Source: Alkalihalobacillus sp. BA299
GTDB lineage: Bacteria; Bacillota; Bacilli; Bacillales; Bacillaceae_F
DNA length: 64,000 nt
Reading direction: 5' to 3'
Assembly (NCBI RefSeq): GCF_017745675.1
Contig: NZ_JAFLJM010000012.1
Coordinates: 102,792-166,791 of the forward strand
Part shown: positions 30,950 through 40,460 of the stretch, piece after piece
Layout: each line of letters starts with the position of its first letter
Position numbering within the stretch: position 1 is the stretch's first letter
The notes under the pieces: generated by a model
What the model was told of the DNA's origin: nothing
The model's database searches: none
Seen by the model: only the letters and a program-made list of their open reading frames with translations
Translations under genes and position numbers: made by a program

Positions 30950-31843
30950 TTACATTTCATTACGACTTAACCATTGAATTAACTCTTCAGACCAGTGCCA
31001 TAAGTGAAGATGTTGATCAGCATATATGATTGCCTCGTTTTCATCACCTAGACGAAAAGCACTCGGAATATTGGCAGGTAAGCGTTTTTTCATGAGTAAA
31101 TACTCGATAACATAAGGATTATTTTCATTTTATCTTTTTCGTAGGGCCATTTTGTAAAAATTCGACAACACACGATTGAAATTGTCACGAGTTGTATGTG
31201 ATTCATTGTATTCCTCGAGTAATCCTTTTGCTTCTTCCAACATTTCCTCTTCTACATATGCAACAAATAACTCAAAACGAACCCCTTGATTATCGCTCGG
31301 ATTTAATTCGATTAATTCCTTATAATGAAAAATGGCTCCTTCTTCTCTTCCTACATCTTGTAAAAAAGAAGCGTAATTAAACTTCACTCTCATATACGGC
31401 CGAGTCTCGATTAGCCCCCAAAAGTATCCTTTATTTTCTTTAAAATATTTTTTTCCTAGCTCTTGTTCCCCAGCTCTCATTCCCATTACAAGAAGTTCTT
31501 CTGGGTCCTCTTCAAATTCTGCTAAAATGTTGTTAGCATCAGGACTATTAGGATATAACGTTAAAGCCTTCTCCGCAAGCTTTTTTCGCTTCATTCCCGT
31601 TGCTTCAAAAGCTTCATATAGTAAATCTTGTGCTTGTTCCTTATTTGAGGAATTTTTTCTAGGTGGAGTGCTGCCACCTTTTAAGTGATTATTTAAAAAC
31701 TCGTTCACTTCTTCTATTGAATCAAAGTCTTTTTCCTGCAATAATTGTGTGACTTTGGAAAGTTCATTTTCCAATGACATTTTGGAACTTAAAAAGTCAT
31801 CTTCAAAGATATTTTCGTGATCGAAAATATCGTTATCCGTCAC
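30950..31843 (-). pseudogene. TPR-repeat (ST7-like) protein with in-frame stop
   Basis: The intact first part (31130-31843, 237 codons) is an acidic helical protein with TPR-like repeats (KALTLYPNSPDANNILAEFEEDP; ASFLQDVGREEGAIFHYKELIELNPSD). A TAA at 31130-31132 interrupts it, yet the same frame continues for 59 more protein-like codons (NPYVIEYLLMKKRLPANIP ... WSEELIQWLS) to a stop at 30950, directly before the terminator. This indicates a nonsense mutation that removed the C-terminus. The GTG at 31843 lies inside a longer open stretch that begins near the end of the upstream SEC-C frame, so both may be pieces of one former gene. Confidence 0.75.
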
Positions 31844-31871
31844 TAGACCATCCTCATAGATTTCATCAAAA

Positions 31872-32322
31872 CTAAAGTTCTTGCCGTAATTCTAATACAT
31901 CTTCCCATAGCACATTCTCTAACTCTTTATACTGATTATCTACAAATTCCATTGCTTCCATACCGCTTTCTTTATATAAGTTCATTATTTTTACTGACAT
32001 TTTATCTGTTCTTTCAGAAGGTAAATCCATTCCACTCACAAAGAACATCATCGTATTACCAGCAGGTAAAATAATACTTAACATGAGTCCACCAACATAA
32101 AATTCATTTTCTTCAGCTGTTGCTTTTACTATTTTTACCTCTTCTGTAAAAAAGTCTTTGACACGTACGTAATTATTATCTTCTTGATTAAGAATGATCG
32201 AGATAGAAGGTTTAGCTTTTGTCCAAGACTGCACAATTTCCTTTGTTATTTCCACCACAACATTTTTTATATTTTTTTCCACTACCACAAGGACATACAT
32301 CATTTCTGCTAACTTTGATCAC
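31872..32322 (-). pseudogene. SEC-C zinc-motif protein with frameshift
   Basis: A GTG at 32322, with GAGG about 10 bases upstream, starts a frame encoding a textbook SEC-C metal-binding motif, [15 protein letters not shown], but that frame stops at 32212. The adjacent frame (to 31872) carries the rest of a protein-like sequence beginning around [19 protein letters not shown] +1-type frameshift soon after the CC pair is therefore implied. SEC-C domains bind zinc and often accompany translation- or secretion-linked proteins. A sequencing error is possible, but the neighbouring in-frame stop supports real decay. Confidence 0.75.
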
Positions 32323-32798
32323 CAAATCACATCCTCGTAAACTTTTATATCTATAATGTACCATATACGATATATTTTCCTTTTACATTTAGTATTACCA
32401 ACAATAGTAAAAGTAATCCAAGAATAATAGCATTTAAACACATTAATAAAAGCAGAAACCTTAATTGGCTCCTGCTTCTTCATTAAAACTAATTTAGCTA
32501 CTGCTTCACAATGGCTTGGATAAGTGATCTTAGACTATTTCATAACTAGCTGTGATACACACTCCACGTGGGTTTTGATAGAATGATGATCCTGATATAC
32601 ATAAATATTGAATTTTCGTATAGGTGTACCTCAAAAACAATTAAAAATGCTATCTAATTATATCGACTAATATCTTCGTTAAGTAAGTCGGTTATAACCC
32701 TCTTTTAATAATCCAAATACATAATTTCCTACTTCATTGCCTATTACAAAAAAAGACACCCCTAGAGTGTCGTTCAAAATTTTGAGGAAATAATATTC
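32323..32798. other. intergenic region with two hairpins
   Basis: About 475 AT-rich bases contain no supported gene. It holds the terminator of the toxin-antitoxin pair (32748-32771) and a weaker hairpin at 32451-32476 (AGCAGAAACC with GGCTCCTGCT). The promoter of the SEC-C gene should be near 32350 but is not clear. Confidence 0.5.
32748..32771 (-). terminator. terminator of the toxin-antitoxin operon
   Basis: GACAC arms (32755-32759 and 32767-32771) with extra pairing form a short hairpin that on the minus strand is followed by TTTTTTT. It lies about 30 bases after the toxin stop. Confidence 0.75.
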
Positions 32799-33122
32799 CT
32801 AATCTGTTTCTTCTTCATCAAATAATAACTTTACATAATCTCTTCTAGAATATAGAATTCTATAAATTGAGACATACGTATCATCTATTTTGTAAAAAAT
32901 AATGTAGTTCCCACATATTAAATATCTGTAATTTGTTTCAACATCAATCTTTGATGATAATTTTAGACCAAGAAGCGGAAATTCTTTTAATTCTTCATAA
33001 TCCTTAATAATTTTTGAAACAACATTTACAGCCGCAGTTGGATTGTCGAGCTCCTTGGTAATATATTCTTTAATATCATACAAATCTCTTTTGGCAACAG
33101 GGTTAATTCTCAACTTAAGCAT
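32799..33122 (-). CDS. RelE/ParE-family toxin
   Basis: A 107-residue small basic protein with the RelE/ParE fold pattern: LRINPVAKRDLYDIKEYI at the N-terminus, then FPLLG and YRYLICGNYIIFYKIDD, and the C-terminal RILYSRRDYVKLLF. Such toxins cleave mRNA at the ribosome or poison gyrase; which applies here is not clear. It starts 5 bases after the antitoxin stop with TAGGAG upstream, the usual antitoxin-first order. The C-terminal acidic tail (DEEETD) is a little long for the family. Confidence 0.9.
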   Translation of the reverse strand: MLKLRINPVAKRDLYDIKEYITKELDNPTAAVNVVSKIIKDYEELKEFPLLGLKLSSKIDVETNYRYLICGNYIIFYKIDDTYVSIYRILYSRRDYVKLLFDEEETD

Positions 33123-33127
33123 AAAAA

Positions 33128-33376
33128 TTATACTCCTAGATCAGCCTTAACTTGTTCTTCCGTTAACCATTCATCTCCAGTTTTAATGGCCTTTTCAGCT
33201 TCCATCAGTTTTGATAACAACTTTATGGTAGCTTGATTTTTTTCATATTCTTCAATATCAACGATGGCATATCTACCTCGACCATTCTTTGTTAAAAATA
33301 CTGGATCTCCTACAGCAATGTCCTTTAAAACCTCATTGTAATTTCTTAAATCTGAAACAGGTTTAATATTTGGCAT
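33128..33376 (-). CDS. Phd/YefM-family antitoxin
   Basis: An 82-residue antitoxin. The N-terminal half is the Phd/YefM DNA-binding fold (IKPVSDLRNYNEVLKDIAVGDPVFLTKNGRGRYAIVDIEEYE); the C-terminal helix should wrap the toxin. The ATG at 33376 follows AAAGGAG at normal distance. It is expected to neutralise the downstream toxin and repress the shared promoter. Confidence 0.92.
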   Translation of the reverse strand: MPNIKPVSDLRNYNEVLKDIAVGDPVFLTKNGRGRYAIVDIEEYEKNQATIKLLSKLMEAEKAIKTGDEWLTEEQVKADLGV

Positions 33377-33551
33377 AATATCAACTCCTTTGTTGATATT
33401 ATTTTATCATTATTTAACTTAAAATAATACACAAAACATTACAGCAAACAACAAAAAAACTTTATCCCATCACCTTTTCGATATCGTCCACCATGAATTT
33501 TGTATTACAACAAATAATATATTGCGTAAAAGTTAGACTCCCATAAAAATC

Positions 33552-33582
33552 AAAAATCCCCCAAACCATTATAGTCTGAGGG
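33552..33582 (-). terminator. rlmD terminator
   Basis: CCCTCAGACT and GGTTTGGGGG on the minus strand can form a ~10-bp stem using several GU pairs, followed by ATTTTTG. It begins 16 bases after the rlmD stop. Confidence 0.6.
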
Positions 33583-33597
33583 AACATATAACTTTCT

Positions 33598-34986
33598 TTA
33601 AGCCCGCTCTATTAAAGCGACTGCCTCCACATGGCTTGTATGCGGAAACATATCCACTGGCTGAACCGACTTCAACTTAAACCCAGCTTTCATTAGCTGA
33701 CTTACGTCCTTTGCTAGTGTCGACGGGTTACAGGAAACATACACCATTTTCTTTGGCTTGACTTCAATGATTGTACGAAGTAATGCGTCGTCGCATCCAG
33801 TACGAGGCGGGTCGACGATGATGACGTCGGGTTTCCAGTCTTGCTTGACCCATTTCGGGAGCCACTTTTCCGCTTTGCCAACGACATAGTGGGCGTTATT
33901 GAAGCCGTACTTTTTCGCATTAGCGTTGGCATCGTCAATCGCTTCAGCGATGACGTCCATTCCTCTTATTTCTCCAGCGTTTTTTGCGATCCACATGCCG
34001 ATCGTGCCCACTCCACAATATGCGTCAACGACTTTTTCAGTTCCGGTTAATTGTGCTGCTTTTTTAACTTCATCATAAAGCTTCACCGTTTGAATCGGAT
34101 TAAGCTGGAAAAAAGCTCGGGCCGATAACTCGAATGAGACATCTCCTAAAGTTTCTTGAATGACTTCCTCACCCGCCAGGTGAATTGTTTCTTCACCAAA
34201 AATCAGTGAGGTTTTCTTGCCGTTTACATTTTGCAATATCGAGGTCACATCTGGCAGTCTTTTCTTGATTTCGTCAATAAGCAATTGCTTTTTCGGTATG
34301 TCTTGCTGCGTTGTAATTAAAACAAGCTGAATTTGACCGGTTGCAAAAGCGACTCGGGTCACGATCGTACGAATGATTCCCTTGTGTTTTTTCTCGTTGT
34401 AAATTGGTATGTTTAGATCTTCTAATATTTTTTTAACTTGTTGTGTAACTGTATTTGTCATTGGGTGCTGGATCATGCAATCAGAAATGTCGATCAACTG
34501 ATGCGAGTTGATTCCGTAGAGCCCGGCTAACACTTTTTCTTTGTGCTTTCCGACTTGCAATTGACTTTTATTTCGATAGTGCCACGGGTTTTCCATACCG
34601 ATCGTATCATGTAATGGCAATTTATTTGGATCGATTTTCGTATGACGTTCAAATGCTTGTCTCACAATATCTTTCTTTTCCCGCAGCTGAGCTTCATAGC
34701 TTAAATGCTGAAGCTGACAGCCGCCACATTTATCATATATTGGACAAGGCGGGGCAGTCCGATCAGGTGATGGTTTCCTAACTTTCTTTACTTTTGCCTC
34801 TGCGAACTTCGGATTGACGTTTGTTACTTCGGCTACTACAACTTCTCCAGGTAATGCACCTGAAACAAAGACAATTTTTCGTTTAAAAAAGCCGACTCCT
34901 TCGCCGTTAATTCCAAGACGTTTTATCGTTAATGGGAATTGTTGTCCTTTTTTTAGGATTACTGCATCGTTTTGCTTATGGTCCAT
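33598..34986 (-). CDS. rlmCD: 23S rRNA (uracil-5-)-methyltransferase, RlmD/RlmCD type
   Basis: A 462-residue TrmA-family methyltransferase that uses SAM to make m5U in 23S rRNA; the Bacillus enzyme acts on two positions. It has an N-terminal TRAM domain, a [4Fe-4S] site ([15 protein letters not shown], plus an upstream/downstream Cys), FFQLNP, the SAM motif [20 protein letters not shown] and the catalytic Cys in [12 protein letters not shown]. The ATG at 34986 follows GGAG by 8 bases; the upstream GTG at 34995 overlaps the ribosome site. RlmCD versus another paralogue cannot be settled from sequence alone. Confidence 0.92.
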   Translation of the reverse strand: MDHKQNDAVILKKGQQFPLTIKRLGINGEGVGFFKRKIVFVSGALPGEVVVAEVTNVNPKFAEAKVKKVRKPSPDRTAPPCPIYDKCGGCQLQHLSYEAQLREKKDIVRQAFERHTKIDPNKLPLHDTIGMENPWHYRNKSQLQVGKHKEKVLAGLYGINSHQLIDISDCMIQHPMTNTVTQQVKKILEDLNIPIYNEKKHKGIIRTIVTRVAFATGQIQLVLITTQQDIPKKQLLIDEIKKRLPDVTSILQNVNGKKTSLIFGEETIHLAGEEVIQETLGDVSFELSARAFFQLNPIQTVKLYDEVKKAAQLTGTEKVVDAYCGVGTIGMWIAKNAGEIRGMDVIAEAIDDANANAKKYGFNNAHYVVGKAEKWLPKWVKQDWKPDVIIVDPPRTGCDDALLRTIIEVKPKKMVYVSCNPSTLAKDVSQLMKAGFKLKSVQPVDMFPHTSHVEAVALIERA

Positions 34987-35048
34987 GCTATTCACTCCGT
35001 CATTCTTTAAAATCGTGTTCTCATTATAGCATGGACAAGAACAACTTC

Positions 35049-36311
35049 CTAAAATTCATTCCCAAGAACAGAATTAGTCTTGCTAACTGCTTTAAAAGTG
35101 AGTGGAAGTTCTTTTAACGACCTAAAGCCAATAAGGTTTCTCCATTGCGGGTCTGGTGTCCCCATTTGCAGATGATCTAATTGTTGCAAAATGGTTTGAA
35201 TAGCAACTTGGGCTTCAAGACGTGCTAATGTGGAACCTATACAAAAGTGAGTGCCATACCCAAAAGCTAGATGGGGATTAGGACTTCTAGTAATATCAAG
35301 AACATTAGGGTTTATGAATATTTTAGGATCACGGTTAGCTGCGCCCAGTAATATATATACATGCTCGTCTTTTTTAATCCTAGTTCCGTTTATTTCAATA
35401 TCCTCTGAAGCAATTCGAGCAGTCATCTGTGTCGGACTTTCAAAACGTAAAAACTCTTCTACTGCCCGTTCAATCAAACTTGGATTTTCTTTTAACATCG
35501 CTAATTGCTCCGGATTGCTTAATAAAGATAAAATCGAATTACTAATAAGATTTACCGTTGTTTCATGTCCAGCAATAACAAGTAAAATACATGTTGCAAG
35601 CAATTCATCGTCTGTGAGCTTAATACCTTGCTGTTCCTCTAGTATTAACTGGCTAATGAGGTCCTGTTGAGGAGCTTGTTTACGGTTTTGAATAAGTTTT
35701 TTAAAGTAAATAAGTAACTTCTTCGTTTGCTCGTTTCCATTTTCTAACGTCTTCCTTGATCTTGTAAAGTCAATCGTTGGGACTAAGCTTAGCGCCCAAT
35801 CCCTGAATTGTTGTCGATCTTCGATTGGAACTCCTAATAGTTTAGCAATGACGTGACTAGCTAATGGATATGAAAAATCCATTACAACATCCATTTTCCC
35901 CTTGTTTTGCACTTGATTTAATAGCTCATGAACAACTTCTTCCATATATAGGCGATAGCTTTCAATCATACTTGGCGTAATGCCTTTACTAACTAACATC
36001 CGCAGACGTTTATGGTCAGCTTGATTTTTAAAAAGCATCATGTCGTTCTGGATATTTTTAAGTTGTTCATATTTTTTGGACGACTCAGGCAGTGGGATCC
36101 GGTTTTTAAATTTAGTATTTTTTAGGACTGCTACCGCTTCTTCATAGCCAGTAATATACCAGCCTGGTTGTTTATATAAATTCCCCTTATATACCGGATT
36201 TTTCTCTCGCAGTTTATCATAAGTTGGATAAGGGTTACTTAGGAAATCAGAAGAAGGAATAGTTTGTTCTGTCTTCTTAACGTGTAGTGCTTGTTTTAAT
36301 TCGCTTGTCAT
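35049..36311 (-). CDS. bioI: cytochrome P450, probable BioI
   Basis: A 420-residue soluble class I P450. The I-helix oxygen motif is AGHETT, ExxR is in EEFLRFESP, and the haem loop [15 protein letters not shown] supplies the Cys ligand. It begins one base after bioF ends, in an operon with bioW and bioF. In Bacillus, BioI cleaves acyl-ACP to pimeloyl-ACP for biotin synthesis, so context makes BioI the best call. Having both BioW (pimeloyl-CoA from free pimelate) and BioI gives two routes to the same precursor, as in B. subtilis. Confidence 0.85.
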   Translation of the reverse strand: MTSELKQALHVKKTEQTIPSSDFLSNPYPTYDKLREKNPVYKGNLYKQPGWYITGYEEAVAVLKNTKFKNRIPLPESSKKYEQLKNIQNDMMLFKNQADHKRLRMLVSKGITPSMIESYRLYMEEVVHELLNQVQNKGKMDVVMDFSYPLASHVIAKLLGVPIEDRQQFRDWALSLVPTIDFTRSRKTLENGNEQTKKLLIYFKKLIQNRKQAPQQDLISQLILEEQQGIKLTDDELLATCILLVIAGHETTVNLISNSILSLLSNPEQLAMLKENPSLIERAVEEFLRFESPTQMTARIASEDIEINGTRIKKDEHVYILLGAANRDPKIFINPNVLDITRSPNPHLAFGYGTHFCIGSTLARLEAQVAIQTILQQLDHLQMGTPDPQWRNLIGFRSLKELPLTFKAVSKTNSVLGNEF

Positions 36312-36312
36312 T

Positions 36313-37500
36313 TTATACCTCCGATGATTTAATCATATTCAGCTCTTTTCCAATTAAATGAAAAGACTTTAACAAGTAATCTATTTCTTTTGAGCTATGA
36401 TCAGCTGTAACGGTTAAACGAATACGACTTTCTCCTATTGGGACAGTTGGGGGACGGATTGCTGGTGCAAATACCCCTTTTTCTTGTAGTCTTTCTGCAA
36501 ATGATAGAGCCTTATGAGGATCTCCGATAAGTACAGGAATAATTGGTGTGCCTTCGTCTCCTTTCACGGAATAGCCCATTTCTTCTAAACTCGTTTTAAT
36601 TCGTTTTGCGTTTGAAAGCAATCGTTGGCGTCTTTCATGACTTTGTTCAATAATCTCTAATGCAGCGTATGATGCTGCACAAATCGATGGCGAAATGGCT
36701 GTTTGAAAAATAAACGATCTCGCATGATTTCGTAAAAAATCAATTAACACCCTCGACCCAGTGACAAATCCCCCTTCCGTACCAATGGCTTTGCTTAGCG
36801 TACCAATCACTACATCCGGATTGACACTAAAATATTCGCTAGTCCCTTTTCCGTTTTCTCCCAAAACACCTGTTGCGTGTGCATCATCAACAATGACATA
36901 AGAATGATAGTGTTTAGCAAGTGCGATGATCTGATCAAGAGGTGCAATTGTTCCATCCATACTAAATACCCCATCTGTTACAATAAAGCGCCGTTGATAA
37001 ACTTGAGTTTCCTTTAACTTTTCCTCAAGATCTTTCATATCTACATGGTTATAAATGACTGTGTCGGCTTTTGATAGTCGACAGCCGTCAATAATGCTCG
37101 CATGATTTAATGCATCGCTGAGAATGACATCTCCTTGTTCTGGTAGTGAAGAAAGGACCCCAACATTAGCTAAATAGCCGCTTGAAAATAAAAGAGCTGC
37201 TTCCGTCTGCTTATACGTTGCTATTTTTTCTTCCAGTTTTTGATGCCAATCTGTATTGCCTGTCGTTAACCTTGAGCCGCTGCTTCCTACGCCAAATTCA
37301 TGAAGTATTGTTTCTGCTGCATAAATTAAACGTTTATCATTTGCCAGACCTAAATAATTATTGGATGAAAAAACAGCTTGCCTCTCCCCATCAACAGACA
37401 TCATAGGTAGCGGAGCTGTATTCATTGTTCGAAACGTTCGATACAAACCTAACTCTTTTGTCTTTTCTAACCGATGATTTAACCATTCATCAAACTTCAA
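36313..37500 (-). CDS. bioF: 8-amino-7-oxononanoate synthase BioF
   Basis: A 395-residue PLP-dependent alpha-oxoamine synthase joining L-alanine with pimeloyl thioester, the first biotin ring-building step. SNNYLGLAND, SGYLANVG, VDDAHATGVLGENG and the PLP-lysine site GTLSKAIGTEGGF are present. The TTG at 37500 follows GGGGTGA by 6 bases. Glycine C-acetyltransferase (Kbl) is the alternative for this fold, but the bioW-bioF-bioI arrangement and BirA operator favour BioF. Confidence 0.93.
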   Translation of the reverse strand: MKFDEWLNHRLEKTKELGLYRTFRTMNTAPLPMMSVDGERQAVFSSNNYLGLANDKRLIYAAETILHEFGVGSSGSRLTTGNTDWHQKLEEKIATYKQTEAALLFSSGYLANVGVLSSLPEQGDVILSDALNHASIIDGCRLSKADTVIYNHVDMKDLEEKLKETQVYQRRFIVTDGVFSMDGTIAPLDQIIALAKHYHSYVIVDDAHATGVLGENGKGTSEYFSVNPDVVIGTLSKAIGTEGGFVTGSRVLIDFLRNHARSFIFQTAISPSICAASYAALEIIEQSHERRQRLLSNAKRIKTSLEEMGYSVKGDEGTPIIPVLIGDPHKALSFAERLQEKGVFAPAIRPPTVPIGESRIRLTVTADHSSKEIDYLLKSFHLIGKELNMIKSSEV

Positions 37501-37571
37501 CGTTTGTCACCCCATTTGTTATCTAAGTCACTTTATATACGACCGTAAAATTTATTTTAGGATTGCTCTTA

Positions 37572-38360
37572 CTAAAACTTGTCCAACTCTTTCTCCCATT
37601 GAATAATAACCGGTTGCTTTTCTAAATAGCGTATATATGTATTCAAATCTTTTGCACTTTTTAAACCATCAACAAAGAAAATGCGACAGCCTCGTTCATC
37701 TCCGTATTCTTTAAGCTTTGTTATTCGTTGATAGCCTAGGCTACTGCTTGCAACATAGCCTGTAATGTATTCAGGGTCATCTGACCAACATAATTCTGCG
37801 ACTGTCGCTGGATGCTCACACACCTTTGTTGCAAGCACGAGCGCTTCCTTAACTCTTGAATTTTTAGGCTCATTATAATGATCAGCCCACTTTTTAAAAT
37901 TTGTGTTCAACCAATCCATTCTCGAAACACGTATACCTTTGTCGTTCGATTGATCCATTCGTTCCCCTGATTGGACATCTACTAATATAGCACCTCTAAA
38001 TGCCGAATATTTCGTCATTTCAGCATAAGCTTTTTCGATGACTTGTCTTTGGATACCAGCCTTCTCTAAAAACTTCCAAGACAATTCTTTTCCTTCCTCT
38101 ACTGAATTCATTTCATTTGTCTTTACTTGCAGTGGTTTTATTCGTGTGATAGGCTCGTGAATCGCTTCAAACTGAATCTGCATAAAATCTGGTTTTCCTC
38201 TTGAATGTCCTAATCCCTTTTCTAATAACACATTTACAGCATCCTTTAGATCACTATAGGTAGAAAGTATTTCTCCACCAGATATATGTTTACCTCCACG
38301 TTCATGAGGTCCCTTTTGGGCTGCTCTCATCCTAACACTATAAAACTTCTTATCTTGCAT
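37572..38360 (-). CDS. bioW: 6-carboxyhexanoate-CoA ligase BioW
   Basis: A 262-residue pimeloyl-CoA synthetase. It starts YSVRMRAAQKGPHERGGKHISGGE, typical of BioW, and retains SRGKPDFMQIQFE, RGAILVDVQSGER and CEHPATVAELCWSDDPEYITGYV. It activates pimelate with ATP and CoA to feed BioF. The ATG at 38360 follows AAGGAGG. It is the first gene of the biotin operon, directly behind a promoter with a BirA operator. bioA, bioD and bioB are not in this window. Confidence 0.95.
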   Translation of the reverse strand: MQDKKFYSVRMRAAQKGPHERGGKHISGGEILSTYSDLKDAVNVLLEKGLGHSRGKPDFMQIQFEAIHEPITRIKPLQVKTNEMNSVEEGKELSWKFLEKAGIQRQVIEKAYAEMTKYSAFRGAILVDVQSGERMDQSNDKGIRVSRMDWLNTNFKKWADHYNEPKNSRVKEALVLATKVCEHPATVAELCWSDDPEYITGYVASSSLGYQRITKLKEYGDERGCRIFFVDGLKSAKDLNTYIRYLEKQPVIIQWEKELDKF

Positions 38361-38395
38361 ACCGCTATCCCTCCTTGAAATAAGGTGACAATTAA

Positions 38396-38435
38396 ATAAT
38401 AGAATCGTTAACCATTTAAGTCAATACAGTTGACG
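38396..38435 (-). promoter_or_regulatory. bioW promoter overlapped by BirA operator
   Basis: On the minus strand TTGACT (38419-38424) and TATTAT (38396-38401) are 17 bases apart. The segment 38405-38435 has inverted half-sites TCGTTAACC and AGTTGACG (plus-strand reading) separated by 14 bases, matching the BirA box pattern of GTTAACC and GGTTAAC arms. Biotinyl-BirA binding would block the -35 box. Confidence 0.8.
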
Positions 38436-38566
38436 TTTTTATTTGGTAATTTATTCTCTTTACTAGATGATTTAGGTTACTTCTTAAAACTCATCATGGG
38501 TTCAGAGACAGCATGGGTGACGATAAAATCTTTCAACCGTTACATCCACTTTTATTAATAACAAAA

Positions 38567-38596
38567 GAAAAAGCTCCCAAATGGACATTGAGAACT
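38567..38596 (-). terminator. terminator of the phn operon
   Basis: Minus-strand AGTTCTC (38590-38596) and GGGAGCT (38572-38578) pair over 7 bases with GU pairs, followed by TTTTTC. It lies just after the PHP gene stop. Confidence 0.6.
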
Positions 38597-38623
38597 TTAT
38601 TAGATGGAATACAAAAATTCACT

Positions 38624-39478
38624 TTATACTTTAATACTTTGTCGGCGTTGCTTAAGTTTTTCAACGGAAGTAAGACCAATACTTTTAGAACCGAGTACCG
38701 TTTCCTTTTCACCGTAAAACCCATGAAAGTCAGATCCACCTGTTGGAATAAGATGATATTTCTCCGCTAACTGACTTGCTTTTTGCTCATCCTCTAATCC
38801 ATGCAATGGGTGCTTTACTTCAATTCCCTCTAAACCAACCTTTACCCATTCTTGAACGGCTTCATAATTATTAAACTGTCCCGGATGCGCTAAGACTGGT
38901 ACACCTCCAGCTGCTCGAATCGCTTGAATCGCATCGATGACGTTAATGTATTCGATCGCTTCAAACGCTATCCCTTTCGGTTGTATTTCACTTTCTCTAG
39001 CAAACAACTTTTTATATAAGTCACCATAAATCCGATCCGTATAGCCCTTGTTTAGCAGTACATGCATAATATGTTGTTTATACACACCGGTTCCTCCAGT
39101 AGCAATTTCCTCGACTTCTTCCCAAGTAATCTCATAACCTGCTAGACGGATTTTTTCGACCATATTCATTGATGCTTGGTGTCTTCGTTCAATCATCGGT
39201 TGACATAGTTCTTCAATCGCTGGATGACCCGGTGTAATATAAAAACCTAAAATATGTGCACGTCTTTCTCGCTTATAATCGTAAGCGGAAATTTCAATAC
39301 CAGGGATGATTTCAATTCCGATCTGTTGTCCTCGTTGTAATGCATCTTCTAACCCTATCGTTGTATCATGGTCCGTAATGGCCAGGTGTGTGACCCCGTT
39401 TTCTTTTGCTAATGTAATTACTTCTTCAACGGTAAACGAATTGTCCGAAATTTTCGTATGGCAATGCAAATCGATCAT
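38624..39478 (-). CDS. PHP-domain phosphoesterase of the phn operon (PhnPP-like)
   Basis: A 284-residue PHP-fold metallophosphoesterase. Metal ligands are seen in DLHCHTKISDNSF, ITDHDTT, PGIEISA, VLAHPGQF and GGSDFHG. The gene is the last in the C-P lyase operon, 45 bases after phnL. PHP enzymes of this type include a cyclic phosphate dihydrolase (Elen0235) that converts 5-phosphoribosyl 1,2-cyclic phosphate to ribose 5-phosphate, replacing PhnP and PhnN. Neither phnP nor phnN is in this cluster, so that role is a good inference. The alternative is the general TrpH/YciV nucleotidase with accidental placement. Confidence 0.8.
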   Translation of the reverse strand: MIDLHCHTKISDNSFTVEEVITLAKENGVTHLAITDHDTTIGLEDALQRGQQIGIEIIPGIEISAYDYKRERRAHILGFYITPGHPAIEELCQPMIERRHQASMNMVEKIRLAGYEITWEEVEEIATGGTGVYKQHIMHVLLNKGYTDRIYGDLYKKLFARESEIQPKGIAFEAIEYINVIDAIQAIRAAGGVPVLAHPGQFNNYEAVQEWVKVGLEGIEVKHPLHGLEDEQKASQLAEKYHLIPTGGSDFHGFYGEKETVLGSKSIGLTSVEKLKQRRQSIKV

Positions 39479-39523
39479 TTTTTTATCAGCTCCATTTTAA
39501 AACTAACTCTTTTTTGTAGCTCT

Positions 39524-40264
39524 TCAATATTCATTGGCTACTCCTAAGGGAGAAGAAGGGGTGCTTTCATGTAAGATACCGTCTTGTAAATGGTACGTTC
39601 GATCGACGACCGTCTCCATAAAATCAATGTCATGAAATATTCCTATCATACTCGTCCCTTTTTCCTTTAACTCAATAATCATTTCTTTTACCGACTCTTT
39701 AGAGGCTTGATCTAAAGAAGCAGTTGGTTCGTCTAATAATAGCAGCTTCGGACGTTTGACCATCGCTTGCGCTAAATTTAAGCGCAATTTTTCTCCGCCA
39801 CTAAATGTTCTTGGAAACGAGGCCCAAAGTGGTTCAGGAAGTTTAAAGTGATGAAGAATTTCTTTTGATTGCTCCAAAGCACGCTCTGACGTTTCTCCCA
39901 TCTCAATAAGAGCGTCAGCGACAACCTCTAGGGCAGTAACCCGAGGCATCACATTTAAAAACTGTGACACATAACCAATTTCTTTTTTGCGAATGGCCAG
40001 CATTTCTCGCTCGGCAGCTTGAACTAAATCAATCGATCCAAATCTTTCAGAGTGATACAGCATTTTACCTCCTGTAGGTAAATACGTTCGGTAAATGCTT
40101 TTAAGTATCGTCGATTTTCCCGCTCCACTTTTTCCTGTAAAGCCTAAAAATTCACCCTGGTGTAATGCAAAGCTGATCCCGTTACAGCCGACGATTTGCT
40201 TTTGATTAAATTGGTGCATGATAAACGTTTTCTTTAGATTTTCGACTACAAGAAGCTTGTTCAT
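39524..40264 (-). CDS. phnL: C-P lyase subunit PhnL (ABC ATPase-like)
   Basis: A 246-residue ABC-type ATPase-fold protein. Walker A is GKSGAGKST, the signature is TFSGGEKLRLNLAQ, and Walker B is LLLLDEPTASLDQ, with a terminal HD loop in GIFHDIDFM. PhnL is needed with PhnG-M for phosphonate breakdown, aiding the PhnI nucleosidase-type step rather than transport. AGAGAGGTGA lies before the ATG. Length is slightly above typical (about 226-240). Confidence 0.95.
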   Translation of the reverse strand: MNKLLVVENLKKTFIMHQFNQKQIVGCNGISFALHQGEFLGFTGKSGAGKSTILKSIYRTYLPTGGKMLYHSERFGSIDLVQAAEREMLAIRKKEIGYVSQFLNVMPRVTALEVVADALIEMGETSERALEQSKEILHHFKLPEPLWASFPRTFSGGEKLRLNLAQAMVKRPKLLLLDEPTASLDQASKESVKEMIIELKEKGTSMIGIFHDIDFMETVVDRTYHLQDGILHESTPSSPLGVANEY

Positions 40265-40305
40265 TTCGCTTCACCTCTCTTATGTTTGATTCTGCTTCAA
40301 CTTCT

Positions 40306-40446
40306 TCAATTTTCCTTACCATTTTCTATGAAACTAGTGCCCGCCGTAAGAGGATCAGATTACACATTTCCATACTTCTTCATGAAATCTTTCATATCGA
40401 TTAGATCATCAAACCGTTCTTCTAAACTTAATCTTTTTGTACTCAT
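40306..40446 (-). CDS. small ORF between phnM and phnL, possibly interrupted
   Basis: An ATG at 40446 with GGAG 6 bases upstream starts a 28-codon charged helical peptide (MSTKRLSLEERFDDLIDMKD...) ending at 40360. The same frame continues past this TAA with 17 more protein-like codons (SDPLTAGTSFIENGKEN) to a TGA at 40306. It lies 15 bases after phnM on the same strand. I do not recognise it. It could be a tiny co-translated phn accessory peptide, or a slightly longer gene with a nonsense change. Confidence 0.5.
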
Positions 40447-40460
40447 TCTTTGCTCCTCTA

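Noticed and set aside
32451..32476. Hairpin as main toxin-antitoxin terminator
   Set aside because: A better terminator with a seven-T run lies closer at 32748-32771.
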